Source: Glandiceps talaboti (lineage: Eukaryota; Hemichordata; Enteropneusta; Spengelidae). From it: 64,000 nt of DNA. The stretch lies in assembly GCF_964340395.1 (NCBI RefSeq), contig NC_135557.1, forward strand, positions 1,589,646 through 1,653,645. Direction: 5' to 3'. Both the position numbers and the translations under genes were made by a program. The stretch's first letter is position 1. Each line of letters starts with the position of its first letter. Shown piece after piece: positions 38,643-49,168 of this stretch. The notes below the pieces were generated by a model. That model searched no databases, was not told the origin of the DNA, and saw only the letters and a program-made list of their open reading frames with translations.

Positions 38643-41625
38643 CAGTATGTAGTAGTATGCAGTGCTATGAATACAAAGCCAGTATGTAGTAGTATGTAGT
38701 GCTATGAATACAAAGCCAGTATGTAGTAGTATGTAGTGCTATGAATACAAAGCCAGTATGTAGTAGTATGTAGTGCTATGAATACAAAGCCAGTATGTAG
38801 TAGTATGTAGTGCTATGAATATAAAGCCAGTGTGTAGTAGTATGTAGTGCTATGAATACAAAGCAAGTATGTAGTAGTATGTAGTGCTATGAATACAAAG
38901 CCAGTATGTAGTAGTATATAGTGCTATGAATACAAAGCCAGTATGTAGTAGTATGTAGTGCTATGAATACAAAGCCAGTATGTAGAAGTATGTAGTGCTA
39001 TGGATACAAAGCCAGTATGTAGTAGTATGTAGTGTTATGAATACTAAGCCAGTATGTAGTAGTATGTAGTGCTATGAACACAAAGCCAGTATGTAGTAGT
39101 ATGTAGTGCTATGAATATAAAGCCAGTATGTAGTAGTATGTAGTGCTATGAATACAAAGCCAGTATGTAGTAGTATGTAGTGCTATGAACACAAAGCCAG
39201 TATGTAGTAGTATGTAGTGCTATGAACACAAAGCCAGTATGTAGTAGTGTGTAGTGCTATGAATACAAAGCCAGTATGTAGTAGTATGTAGTGCTATGAA
39301 TACAAAGCCAGTATGTAGTAGTATGTAGTGTTATGAATACAAAGCCAGTATGTAGTAGTATGTAGTGCTATGAACACAAAGCCAGTATGTAGTAGTATGT
39401 AGTGCTATGAATATAACGCCAGTATGTAGTAGTATGTAGTGCTATGAATACAAAGCCAGTATGTAGTAGTATGTAGTGCTATGAATACAAAGCCAGTATG
39501 TAGTAGTATGTAGTGCTATGAATACAAAGCCAGTATGTAGTAGTATGTAGTGCTATGAACACAAAGCCAGTATGTAGTAGTATGTAGTAGTATGTAGTGC
39601 TATGAACACAAAGTCAGTATGTAGTAGTATGTAGTGCTATGAATACAAAGCCAGTATGTAGTAGTATGTAGTGCTATGAATACAAAGCCAGTATGTAGTA
39701 GTATGTAGTGCTATGAATACAAAGCCAGTATGTAGTAGTATGTAGTGCTATGAATACAAAGCCAGTATGTAGTAGTATGTAGTGCTATGAACACAAAGCC
39801 AGTATGTAGTAGTATGTAGTGCTATGAATACAAAGCCAGTATGTAGTAGTATGTAGTGCTATGAATACAAAGCCAGTATGTAGTAGTATGTAGTGCTATG
39901 AATACAAAGCCAGTATGTAGTAGTATGTTGTGCTATGAATACAAAGCCAGTATGTAGTAGTATGTAGTGCTATGAACACAAAGCCAGTATGTAGTAGTAT
40001 GTAGTGCTATGAACACAAAGCCAGTATGTAGTAGTATGTAGTGCTATGAACACAAAGCCAGTATGTAGTAGTATGTAGTGCTATGAACACAAAGCCAGTA
40101 TGTAGTAGTATGTAGTGCTATGAACACAAAGCCAGTATGTAGTAGTATGTAGTGCTATGAACACAAAGCCAGTATGTAGTAGTATATAGTGCTATGAACA
40201 CAAAGCCAGTATGTAGTAGTATGTAGTGCTATGAACACAAAGCCAGTATGTAGTAGTATGTAGTGCTATGAATACAAAGCCAGTATGTAGTAGTATGTAG
40301 TGCTATGAATACAAAGCCAGTATGTAGTAGTATGTAGTGCTATGAACACAAAGCCAGTATGTAGTAGTATGTAGTGTTATGAATACAAAGCCAGTATGTA
40401 GTAGTATGTAGTGCTATGAATACAAAGACAGTATGTAGTAGTATGTAGTGCTATGAATACAAAGCCAGTATGTAGTAGTATGTAGTGCTATGAATACAAA
40501 GCCAGTATGTAGTAGTATGTAGTGCTATGAATACAAAGCCAGTATGTAGTAGTATGTAGTGCTATGAACACAAAGCCAGTATGTAGTAGTATGTAGTGCT
40601 ATGAATACAAAGCCAGTATGTAGCAGTATGTAGTGCTATGAACACAAAGCCAGTATGTAGTAGTATGTAGTTCTATGAATACAAAGCCAGTATGTAGTAG
40701 TATGTAGTGCTATGAATACAAAGCCAGTATGTAGTAGTATGTATACTGCTATGAATACAAAGCCAGTATGTAGTAGTATGTAGTGCTATGAATACAAAGC
40801 CAGTATGTAGTAGTATGTAGTTCTATGAATACAAAGCCAGTATGTAGTAGTATGTAGTGCTATGAATACAAAGCCAGTATGTAGTAGTATGTAGTGCTAT
40901 GAATACAAAGCCAGTATGTAGTAGTATGTAGTTCTATGAATACAAAGCCAGTATGTAGTAGTATGTAGTGCTATGAACACAAAGCCAGTATGTAGTAGTT
41001 TATGTAGTGCTATGAACACAAAGCCAGTATGTAGTAGTATGTAGTGCTATGAATACAAAGCCAGTATGTAGTAGTATGTAGTTCTATGAACACAAAGCCA
41101 GTATGTAGTAGTATGTAGTGCTATGAATACAAAGCCAGTATGTAGTAGTATGTAGTGCTATGAATACAAAGCCAGTATGTAGTAGTATGTAGTGCTATGA
41201 ATACAAAGCCAGTATGTAGTAGTATGTAGTGCTATGAATACAAAGCCAGTATGTAGTAGTATGTAGTTCTATGAATACAAAGCCAGTATGTAGTAGTATG
41301 TAGTGCTATGAATACAAAGCCAGTATGTAGTAGTATGTAGTTCTATGAATACAAAGCCAGTATGTAGTAGTATGTAGTGCTATGAATACAAAGCCAGTAT
41401 GTAGTAGTATGTAGTGCTATGAATACAAAGCCAGTATGTAGTAGTATGTAGTGCTATGAATACAAAGCCAGTATGTAGTAGTATGTAGTTCTATGAATAC
41501 AAAGCCAGTATGTAGTAGTATGTAGTGCTATGAACACAAAGCCAGTATGTAGTAGTATGTAGTTCTATGAATACAAAGCCAGTATGTAGTAGTATGTAGT
41601 TCTATGAATACAAAGCCAGTATGTA
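38643..41625. repeat. 37-bp satellite, about 80 units
   Basis: The unit contains GTATGTAGTAGTATGTAGTG and CTATGAATACAAAGCCA. Variants are AATACAAAG/AACACAAAG and GTGCTATG/GTTCTATG. The GTTCTATG form is confined to the right part (after 40668). One unit has an extra GTAGTAT (39590) and one reads GTATACTGC (40740). Confidence 0.98.
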
Positions 41626-41900
41626 AAGAAGAAAAAAATAACTCTTTTATTGGCACTATAAATGTATTTTAGTACCATGCATAACAAACGTTTTCCATTT
41701 TTCCATTTGACATTTTAGAAATGTTTGTATTGAGGTACCAAACAAAGTTCATTATAAAAATAAAATCTTCTTCATACATGTAGGATGAGATCTCCACCCT
41801 CACCCCCACCCCACACTAAAAGAATTTAGTTTTTATCCTGTATTAAACTATCGAATCTCACCCCTAAATCAATTCGGCACTTCTAACAGAGATAATCGTA

Positions 41901-41901
41901 G

Positions 41902-41979
<78 letters not shown>

Positions 41980-41991
41980 CCTATCTATCTA
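41901..41991. repeat. (TATC)n microsatellite at the 3' end of a LINE
   Basis: About 22 repeats. On the minus strand it is (GATA)n directly following the LINE 3' end (GGCGCTACATAAATGTATTA), so it is the element's tail. Confidence 0.95.
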
Positions 41992-42370
41992 ATACATTTA
42001 TGTAGCGCCAAATATCCAAAGAAAACAATGTTCAGTGGCGCTTAGAGTTAGAAAGGCGATGAAAAAGCTCTCTGAAATATGTTAGTTTTCAAGCGTCTTT
42101 TGAAAATGTTTACATTAGGAGAGGTTTTAATGTCCAGGGGTAGAGAGTTCCAAAGCTCAGGAGCTGCTGAAGAGAAGGAGCGGCGACCATAGGAAACCAG
42201 ATTCCATTTGGGTGTATGCAGAAGGCATTTATCCGATGAACGAAGAGTGAGTAATGAAGAACGAGGTGTAATTAAGTTCTTGAGATATTGTGGAGAGATT
42301 CCATTTAGGGCTTTATAAGTGATGGGCAGAAGTTTGAAAACAATACGATGAGATACTGGTAGTAATGTTG
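41992..42370 (-). mobile_element. 5'-truncated non-LTR retrotransposon (LINE) 3' end
   Basis: The minus-strand frame 42386-42048 ends with the C-terminal region of LINE reverse transcriptases: PVSHRIVFKLLPITYKALNG, then SPQYLKNLI, LRSSDKCLL, YGRRSFSSAAPELWNSLP and FKRRLKTNIF. This is followed by a short 3' UTR with the GGCGCTACATAAAT tail and (GATA)n. Only the last tenth of such an element is present, the usual result of incomplete reverse transcription. The RT catalytic core is absent. Confidence 0.85.
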
Positions 42371-42750
42371 TAACGCGTACGTACAAAAATGTATAGGAAC
42401 TAGACTAACTATATACATGGCCATTGAATATCCAATATCTAGACACAGGCTGGGTCTGTCACAGTGTTTGTCACATATTATTTCAAAGTGTCCTAAAATG
42501 GTTATATTTGTGAGCAATTCAACACGTTCAGGTCAATGAAGGAACAGATTTTAGAGCCAGTAAATCTTAAGGTATTTCATTTCTTATGTGTTACATGTAC
42601 AGCTACACAAGCAAGTTTTTCTACCACAAAATGACACAACTCATGGCATGCAATAGCGAGAAATCATTTCTAACAAATAACTGTTGCTTAAATGTGGCCA
42701 TGGTGTAGTATTGTGACTCTATGTCATGTGTATTGGATATATAAACACAC
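42371..42750. other. Spacer between two LINE remnants
   Basis: No gene or clear repeat was seen. Frames here lack recognisable domains. Confidence 0.4.
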
Positions 42751-42988
42751 ACAAATTAGTAAAAGCCCAGGTCCCGATAATATAAGTAAGCCTATCTTTA
42801 AATCATGTGCCAACCAGATTTGTGCCATTTTTCATTTTATTTTCCATCTGTCTCTTGACCTCCAAACAGTACCCAAGTCTTGCAAACAGGCTACTGCGAT
42901 GCGATACCTATTGCGAAGAAAGCACATCCCAAGGTTTAGAATGATTTCAGACTTGTGGTTCTTACATCACTTGTAATGAAATCATTTG

Positions 42989-45049
42989 CAGGGCCGTAGT
43001 CTGACCAAATTGCCAGGGGGGGGGGGGGGCAGAACTTTGTCTTGGTACAATCGTCCATTTAAAATTTAGAAAAGTGCTAATTTACATAAATTCGCATGTA
43101 ATTTACATAATATATATTTTAGCATACGCAATTAAATATCATATGTAAGGTCAGAAAAAATAAAAAATGCTTGTCAACGGGTAACCTAACCCATCACATT
43201 GGGTAAATAGGTCGATTTCATTTTTTTCACAATGCTTGACAAGGATAAAACAAACCATATATAATGATAGCAAAATATTTCAGGTCGAGTTTAGATAGAA
43301 CATATTCAGTCATCTTGATACTATCTCATGCAATTTGTCTGCATAGCTACAGTTAGGAAATGTACACAATTTACGGTTAAACAAATGGTGTAGTTCCTCT
43401 CACCCTCTCTTCGCAAAAAAATGTTAAGCCCCGCCAATTGAAACTCAATCATTATTTTAGCCACCCCTTCTCATGCTTCTGTCACCTACACTAGAGTGGA
43501 GAGATATAAAATCATATGGTACAATGATGCATTGAAGGAGACAACTCCAAAGATGAAAAAATTGGAAATAAGACAGTGTAGGAGGCCATTTAGAAGCATA
43601 AAATATCAAACCATAGACATAATAAAATACCAGAATTGAAACAATTATGCTATGCACTACAAGCTGAAAGATATTATGCGGATGTGCACATGGTAAATGA
43701 CGTCTCCTGAAGTTTAATTTCGTTCCAAAAAATCCCGAATAAAGAGCAAAACATTTCAAGACTTTCAAACTTTTGATGGCCCAATGGTCGTAAACTTTTG
43801 TTCAATTCTTTTTATTTAGTGCACTTTGGATATTTAATCTCAATTCATGCTTGTATGCAACATCAGAGCCAAGTAAACCACTGTATAAGATATTATATAA
43901 TTTGGAATAGACTCAAATGTATATTGTTACATGTACTATTCAGAAAATATGAAGAAATATCATTAATTTTGAAAAAAATGCGAAGCCCGCATGAGGATAT
44001 ATTGCCCATCACCAGAAAACATATATGGGTAGGTTGAACAGCTTTTTCATTTTTTCTGGCCTAATGTCGTATCTTTCAAAGTAGTTGCCGAAAAGATGTC
44101 ACATTCAAAGTAAAAAAATGGGATGGTACTTTACTTTACTTTCTTTCCCCAACTCTCAAAACTGTTATGGCCTCGTTTATGTCGGAACCCAAGGTGAACT
44201 CAGTGAATTCTCCTTGTCATTATCATTATAATGGAAATTAAAGTTTGGATTTTGATGTCGAAGGTACAGCTCTGTTTACAAATTCACGGCCATTCTTTCC
44301 ATAGCAAATTGTCGCTTCAAAATGAATTGCGGAATAACGCTAGTGTCAGTGCAATGAGATAATTATATCAAACAACATTTTAACCAAAGACAACGTCGAA
44401 CACAATTATTGAAAGAAATATCTTCAAATAGTGGATCTTAAACTGCGTACCTCGTTTAATAGTTTTTCAGGGCCACCAAATATTCCAAAAAGAGATCTGC
44501 CGTTTTTATCAGCATGAAATAGTTTAATATAAGGAACAAGATGTAAATGAGATCTTCGGAGTCACGAGTCACTGCATGCAGCATAGCAGGCAACCTCACG
44601 TGGAACGACTTTTTCCGTCTTTTTTTTTGTTAGTTTCACTCGCTGACATTATAATTGCGACTTGCTATCTTCAAATGAAGGAGACTTCAAGACTACTGTT
44701 ACTTGCAGAAAATGCACAGTGCATGTGCGCACATCTTTTGTACTTTCCCGCGCAAAAAAAAATTAATTTGCTGCAAAATGTTACAATTTTTAACTGGACA
44801 CATTTTAATTCAAAGTTAAGCCAGCGTACAATAGCGATATAAGATACATATTAGCCAGGAGTCAGTGTACAGTCACTTTAGTGAACTATCCATTGAAATC
44901 GCGCATGCTAGGAATCGTCACGTAAACAACGATTTTAATAGCATCGCTATGTATTCAAAAAGTAGCTTTTTTTCTTTCTTTTTTTCCAAAATCTCGGGGG
45001 GGGGGGGGGGGCAGCTGCCCCCCTTGTCCCCCCGTAGGCTACGGTACTG
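42989..45049. mobile_element. hAT-like non-autonomous insertion inside the LINE
   Basis: The insertion interrupts the LINE frame between MKSF and LIEKV. It starts CAGGGCCGTAG (42989-42999) and ends CTACGGTACTG (45039-45049), inverted repeats matching at 9 of 11 bases. Long G-runs lie near both ends (about 43016-43030 and 44996-45011). The CAGGG(C)CGTAG end style is seen in hAT elements. No 8-bp target duplication is visible, so the ends may be eroded. The minus-strand frame 43768-43457 has no recognised transposase motif. Confidence 0.65.
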
Positions 45050-46193
45050 ATTGAAAAGGTTATCAAGAGTCACGTTTTAGATAAAACCATTTTAGACCCA
45101 TTACAGTTTGCTTATAAAGCGGATAGGGGTGGAGGATACATCATGACTGAAAAAACTGTTGTTTCGTTTTAATATTGTCGGATGGATTTTAGATTTTTTA
45201 ACTAAGAGATCCCAACAAGTTTGAGTAAATGTAACTTTTGTCAGATGTGTGTATTTCATCCACAGGCTCCACCCCAAGGTACATGTAGGTTGTGTACTTT
45301 CACCTACTTGTTTATATTTTGTATACTGATGACTGTAGAAGTCAACATGATGATAGACAAGTTCGCAAATGATTCTGCCATTGGTTAGTTTGCTCCAAAA
45401 TCATGACAGCCATCATGGACCTATAGTTGATGACTTTGTTAATTGGTGTAATACTTCCTTTCTCAAACCGAACATTGATAAGACCAAAGACATGTGCATA
45501 GATTTCAGGAGAGATGCATCACAACCTATATACATGTAAGGCAACAGTCATAAAAGGTAAAGAAGTGGAGGTAGTAGTGCTGTATAAATATTTGGGTTCA
45601 TCGTTAGATAAAAAATTGAGATGGGAGAATAACACTGATATGATTTTATGTAAAGGTCAACAGCGCCTATTTTTCTTAATGAAATTGAATTTCTTCAAAG
45701 TTGACAAAACGATGTTAATTCTCTTTATAGCTCATTCATTGAGAGTATTTTAAGTTTTTCCTATAATTTGCTGGTTTGGAAATCTAAATGTACAAAATAC
45801 AACAGACTAGCTTTGCCAATTTGTACGAAAAACAAGTTGTGAAAGCTGAGACCATACTAAGCAATAACCAGCACCCCCTTCACCAAGAATTTGAAGTTTT
45901 AGCATCCCATCAGCTATAGAGTTCTAAAGACAAAAACTAACAGAGAGAGAGCTAAATATTCATTCATTCAGACAGCAATTACTTTATTGACAATGTTAGG
46001 AATGATTAGTAACTCATTGTTCCATTGTTTTAATGTGTCTGCCTTTTGATTTGTGACAGTCATTATTTAAAGCTGTATTTATTGTATGCATTTTAATCTA
46101 TATTGTGACCTCGTTTTAAATATTTTTTTTCATGTGTGGTTTTTATTTTTCGACTTGCACAAACAATTGCCCACGTTGGGATAATAAGGTTAT

Positions 46194-46368
46194 GTTGTAT
46201 TGTATTGTATTGTATTGTATTGTATTGTATTGTATTGTATTGTATTGTATTGTATTGTATTGTATTGCATTGTATTGTATTGTATTGTATTGTATTGTAT
46301 TGTATTGTATTGTATTGTATTGCATTGCATTGTATTGCATTGTATTGCATTGTTGCATTGTATTGTAT
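46194..46368. repeat. (TTGTA)n microsatellite, LINE tail
   Basis: About 35 repeats of TTGTA with TTGCA variants toward the right end. It follows the LINE 3' UTR directly (GGGATAATAAGGTTATG), which is how Rex1/CR1-type elements end. Confidence 0.95.
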
Positions 46369-47107
46369 CAAGAGACAAAGAGTTTATGTTATATTTGAAT
46401 GTACATTTATAGCTATTTGTTTATGGTTTATTTTATGCACATGTCACACATTGTTTGTTTAATAAAGGTATGGATATTTAAAATACTGGAGCGTGGCTCA
46501 TGATTTTGTTGGGTTGTTGAAAACAAGGTGACCCCCTCTTTTATTCATTTCGTAAAAATTATGACCCCCCCTTCTTTGAGTCCCAAATCGAGGTGAACCC
46601 CCCCCCCCCCGAGCGGCCGTAAAAACTGATCGCCCCCTCAATACACAAATTCACTGTGGTTGCAGTTGTGGGAAATGATATCAGTTTGGACGAGGTCTAT
46701 TGATTCTAGGACTCATTTCACCTTTTTCACTTTTGACAGCGTTTCAACAAAAGTTTTTGAAATATTTAATGAGAGGTCATGTTTTAGAGAAAGAAAATTG
46801 AGGGAGGGCCATATTATAGAAAAACGGAAATTGGGAGGATCACATTTTAGGCATCGGACAGGGTTTGATTTCTCCTGGCCCTCATCAGGTTTTGTCATCC
46901 CTCACACAACTGTGCAAATGATCGTTCTTAAATTGAAACCATTCAAGTATGGAGCAGCATTAGTTACTGTGAAAAAATGACAATTGTTGTCTACACATGA
47001 AAACCCAATTTTTAGAATGGTGATGAACAATACAATGAGATCACGTGTCAAGTACAAAATGATGTATCTGGACTACATTTTGTGTGGGTTAAATAAAATA
47101 TGTGTAC
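46369..47107. other. Spacer with G/C-run transposon debris
   Basis: C-runs at 46565-46571 and 46600-46611, with GACCCCCTCTTTTATTC phrases, repeat a degenerate pattern. A plus-strand frame at 46660-46980 has no known domain. I see no gene. Confidence 0.4.
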
Positions 47108-47109
47108 CC

Positions 47110-47835
<726 letters not shown>

Positions 47836-48058
47836 AGAACGACCCGGGTTATATATTGACTATTAAAGTGTGCACACGTAGAACGACCCGGGTTATATAT
47901 TGACTATTAAAGTGTGCACACGTAGAACGACCCGGGTTATATATTGACTATTAAAGTGTTCACACGTAGAACGACCCGGGTTATACATTGACTATTAAAG
48001 TGTTCACACGTAGAACGACCCGGGTTATATATTGACTATTAAAGTGTGTACACGTAGT
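47836..48058. repeat. 44-bp array, five units, with CCCGGG
   Basis: Units contain GTAGAACGACCCGGGTTATA and TTGACTATTAAAGTGT. Differences are few (GTGTGCACA/GTGTTCACA). Each unit has the palindrome CCCGGG. It lies about 0.9 kb upstream of the calsequestrin ATG. Confidence 0.95.
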
Positions 48059-48502
48059 TATATATCGACTGTTATCATTGGTACTAAAGCTATAGCCTTC
48101 ACAGTGAAATCGTGTTCACTCACCCGGATGATAATCAATGGAATTACAAAAATGAAATTACACCTCTAGCCTACTCAATATTTGTCATCAATTGTGCCGT
48201 TAATACTCTCATCTCATTGTGTACAAAATGTATTTGTACCAAGTGGCGTGCATTCTCTTGAAATGTTGCTGTTAGGGAACTCAATACAAACATTTTCACA
48301 GCTAATAGGTAGCCAGAAATATTGTAAAGTTCCTAATGACCTAGACTCTTTTGTTTCCTTCGTTGTTTAACTTTCCTCCGTTCATTCTATTTGTCGTCTT
48401 TTGGAGGGGGAACTTTTTAATGAATCTCATTTTCACTTGAAAACTTTCTTTCCGAAAACCGCACCCCCAAATAAAATATATGAAGTAATTTAACCCGATT
48501 GC
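48059..48502. other. Calsequestrin upstream region, distal part
   Basis: A plus-strand frame at 48182-48370 has no recognised domain. Sequence around 48370-48480 looks like worn transposon. No gene is called. Confidence 0.4.
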
Positions 48503-48516
48503 GTTGTCAAGGCAAC
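48503..48516 (+). promoter_or_regulatory. RFX X-box-like site GTTGTCAAGGCAAC
   Basis: GTTGTC-AA-GGCAAC is a near-perfect inverted repeat matching the RFX X-box layout (GTNRCC, spacer, RGYAAC) that marks ciliary gene promoters. An ATG with an open frame follows 18 bp downstream (48534). See the candidate exon entry. Confidence 0.4.
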
Positions 48517-48533
48517 CAGCCTCAACAGGAGCT

Positions 48534-48594
48534 ATGGAAACAGAGAATGCCATTGCCACACTGTCCCAAATACGAATAGTAGACAGCATGAGGT
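48534..48594 (+). CDS. Candidate small first exon of an unknown gene
   Basis: From ATG 48534 the frame reads METENAIATLSQIRIVDSMR, with a donor either as AG|GTGTAA (exon end 48592) or AGGT|GTAAGT (exon end 48594). An X-box-like motif lies just upstream. I do not recognise the peptide. If real, the rest of the gene would have to start upstream of or interleave with calsequestrin. No matching downstream exon was found by eye. It could equally be a captured gene fragment or chance. Confidence 0.25.
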
Positions 48595-48766
48595 GTAAGT
48601 TTTGTTTCCCTGTATAGATTATATGAGGTGTGAGTTAAGTCGTCTGCTATCATTTGATAAATTACGGTATGATAGGGAGTCTTTATCGTAGTGTGGTCGG
48701 GATATCTGTCATCTAACCGCCACGGTTAATTTTCACCACCTTCACCAAAGTCATCGATTTTAACAA

Positions 48767-48772
48767 CATCTG
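48767..48772 (+). promoter_or_regulatory. E-box CATCTG upstream of the MEF2-type site
   Basis: CATCTG fits CANNTG and lies about 85 bp upstream of the MEF2-type site. E-box plus MEF2 is a common muscle enhancer pairing, but a lone hexamer is weak evidence. Confidence 0.25.
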
Positions 48773-48855
48773 GATGTGACATGTCTTAAGTTCTTACAGT
48801 TTTATGGAAAATAGCAAGGATGAAGGTTGGTTTGGCATACTTTGGTGACCAGTGA

Positions 48856-48865
48856 CTAAAAATAG
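48856..48865 (+). promoter_or_regulatory. MEF2-type site upstream of calsequestrin
   Basis: CTAAAAATAG is a perfect match to the MEF2 consensus YTA(A/T)4TAR and lies 76-85 bp before the calsequestrin ATG. MEF2 drives muscle genes in animals, and vertebrate cardiac calsequestrin promoters use MEF2/CArG elements, so the placement fits. The same AT-rich core (TAAAAATA) could also serve as a TATA-like element. Binding is inferred. Confidence 0.55.
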
Positions 48866-48940
48866 CTTTGGTCGATCACATCACAGCCTTGTGGGATTCC
48901 TGGCGTGTTTTCCGGACTGAACAAGTCAATCTTCAATAAC

Positions 48941-49168
48941 ATGAAAACTTTATTAATATTTGTATTTTTACTGTGCCTTGCTTGCCAAGCCTGGACAAAT
49001 GAATTTCGCTTCCCAGAATACGATGGTGTCCGACGTGTTATCGGCTTCTCCGATGCCGATTTTCCACAAACAATTAAGAACCATGAACTTGTTGTTATTT
49101 ATTGTACCGACAAGAATTGGGAGCCAACAACGATGAAGACTCGAGCAATTCATAAACAAATGCTTGAG
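48941..49168 (+). CDS. CASQ: Calsequestrin exon 1 (start and signal peptide)
   Basis: This exon has 76 codons. The ATG at 48941 is chosen because it directly starts a signal peptide and has A at -3 (AATAACATGA). The upstream in-frame extension begins only with GTG and has no ATG. The exon ends IHKQMLE with donor GTAAGT at 49169, phase 0. Mature protein probably starts near residue 18. Confidence 0.93.

Larger units (their letters stand above)
42755..46368 (+). mobile_element. Rex1/CR1-like LINE remnant, split by a 2.06-kb insertion
   Basis: The left part (42755-42988) encodes the start of a reverse transcriptase domain: SPGPDNISKPIFKSCANQIC, then LSLDLQTVPKSCKQA. After a frameshift and a TAG comes NDFRLVVLTSLVMKSF. 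The right part resumes at 45047: LIEKVIKSHVLDKTILDPLQ then FAYKADRG, later DDFVNWCNTSFLKPNIDKTK, DFRRDA, and VVVLYKYLGSSLDKKLRWEN plus QQRLFFLMKLNFF. Between these, about 45120-45400, the frame is broken by stops. The catalytic YxDD region is not intact. A 3' UTR-like stretch leads into a (TATTG)n tail. It is dead and 5'-truncated. Assignment to Rex1/CR1 is by motif resemblance. Confidence 0.85.

Noticed and set aside
43457-43768. 103-codon minus-strand frame inside the hAT-like insert as a transposase
   Set aside because: No transposase motifs. It is kept only as a note because FYASKWPPT recurs at 28.8 kb.
46660-46980. 106-codon plus-strand frame
   Set aside because: No known domain. It overlaps G/C-run transposon debris and lacks exon signals.
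48182-48370. 62-codon frame upstream of calsequestrin
   Set aside because: No domain, no splice or start context, and it ends in sequence that looks like worn transposon.
48905-48940. Upstream extension of the calsequestrin start (12 more residues)
   Set aside because: The extension starts with GTG, not ATG. The ATG at 48941 begins a clean signal peptide and has A at -3.
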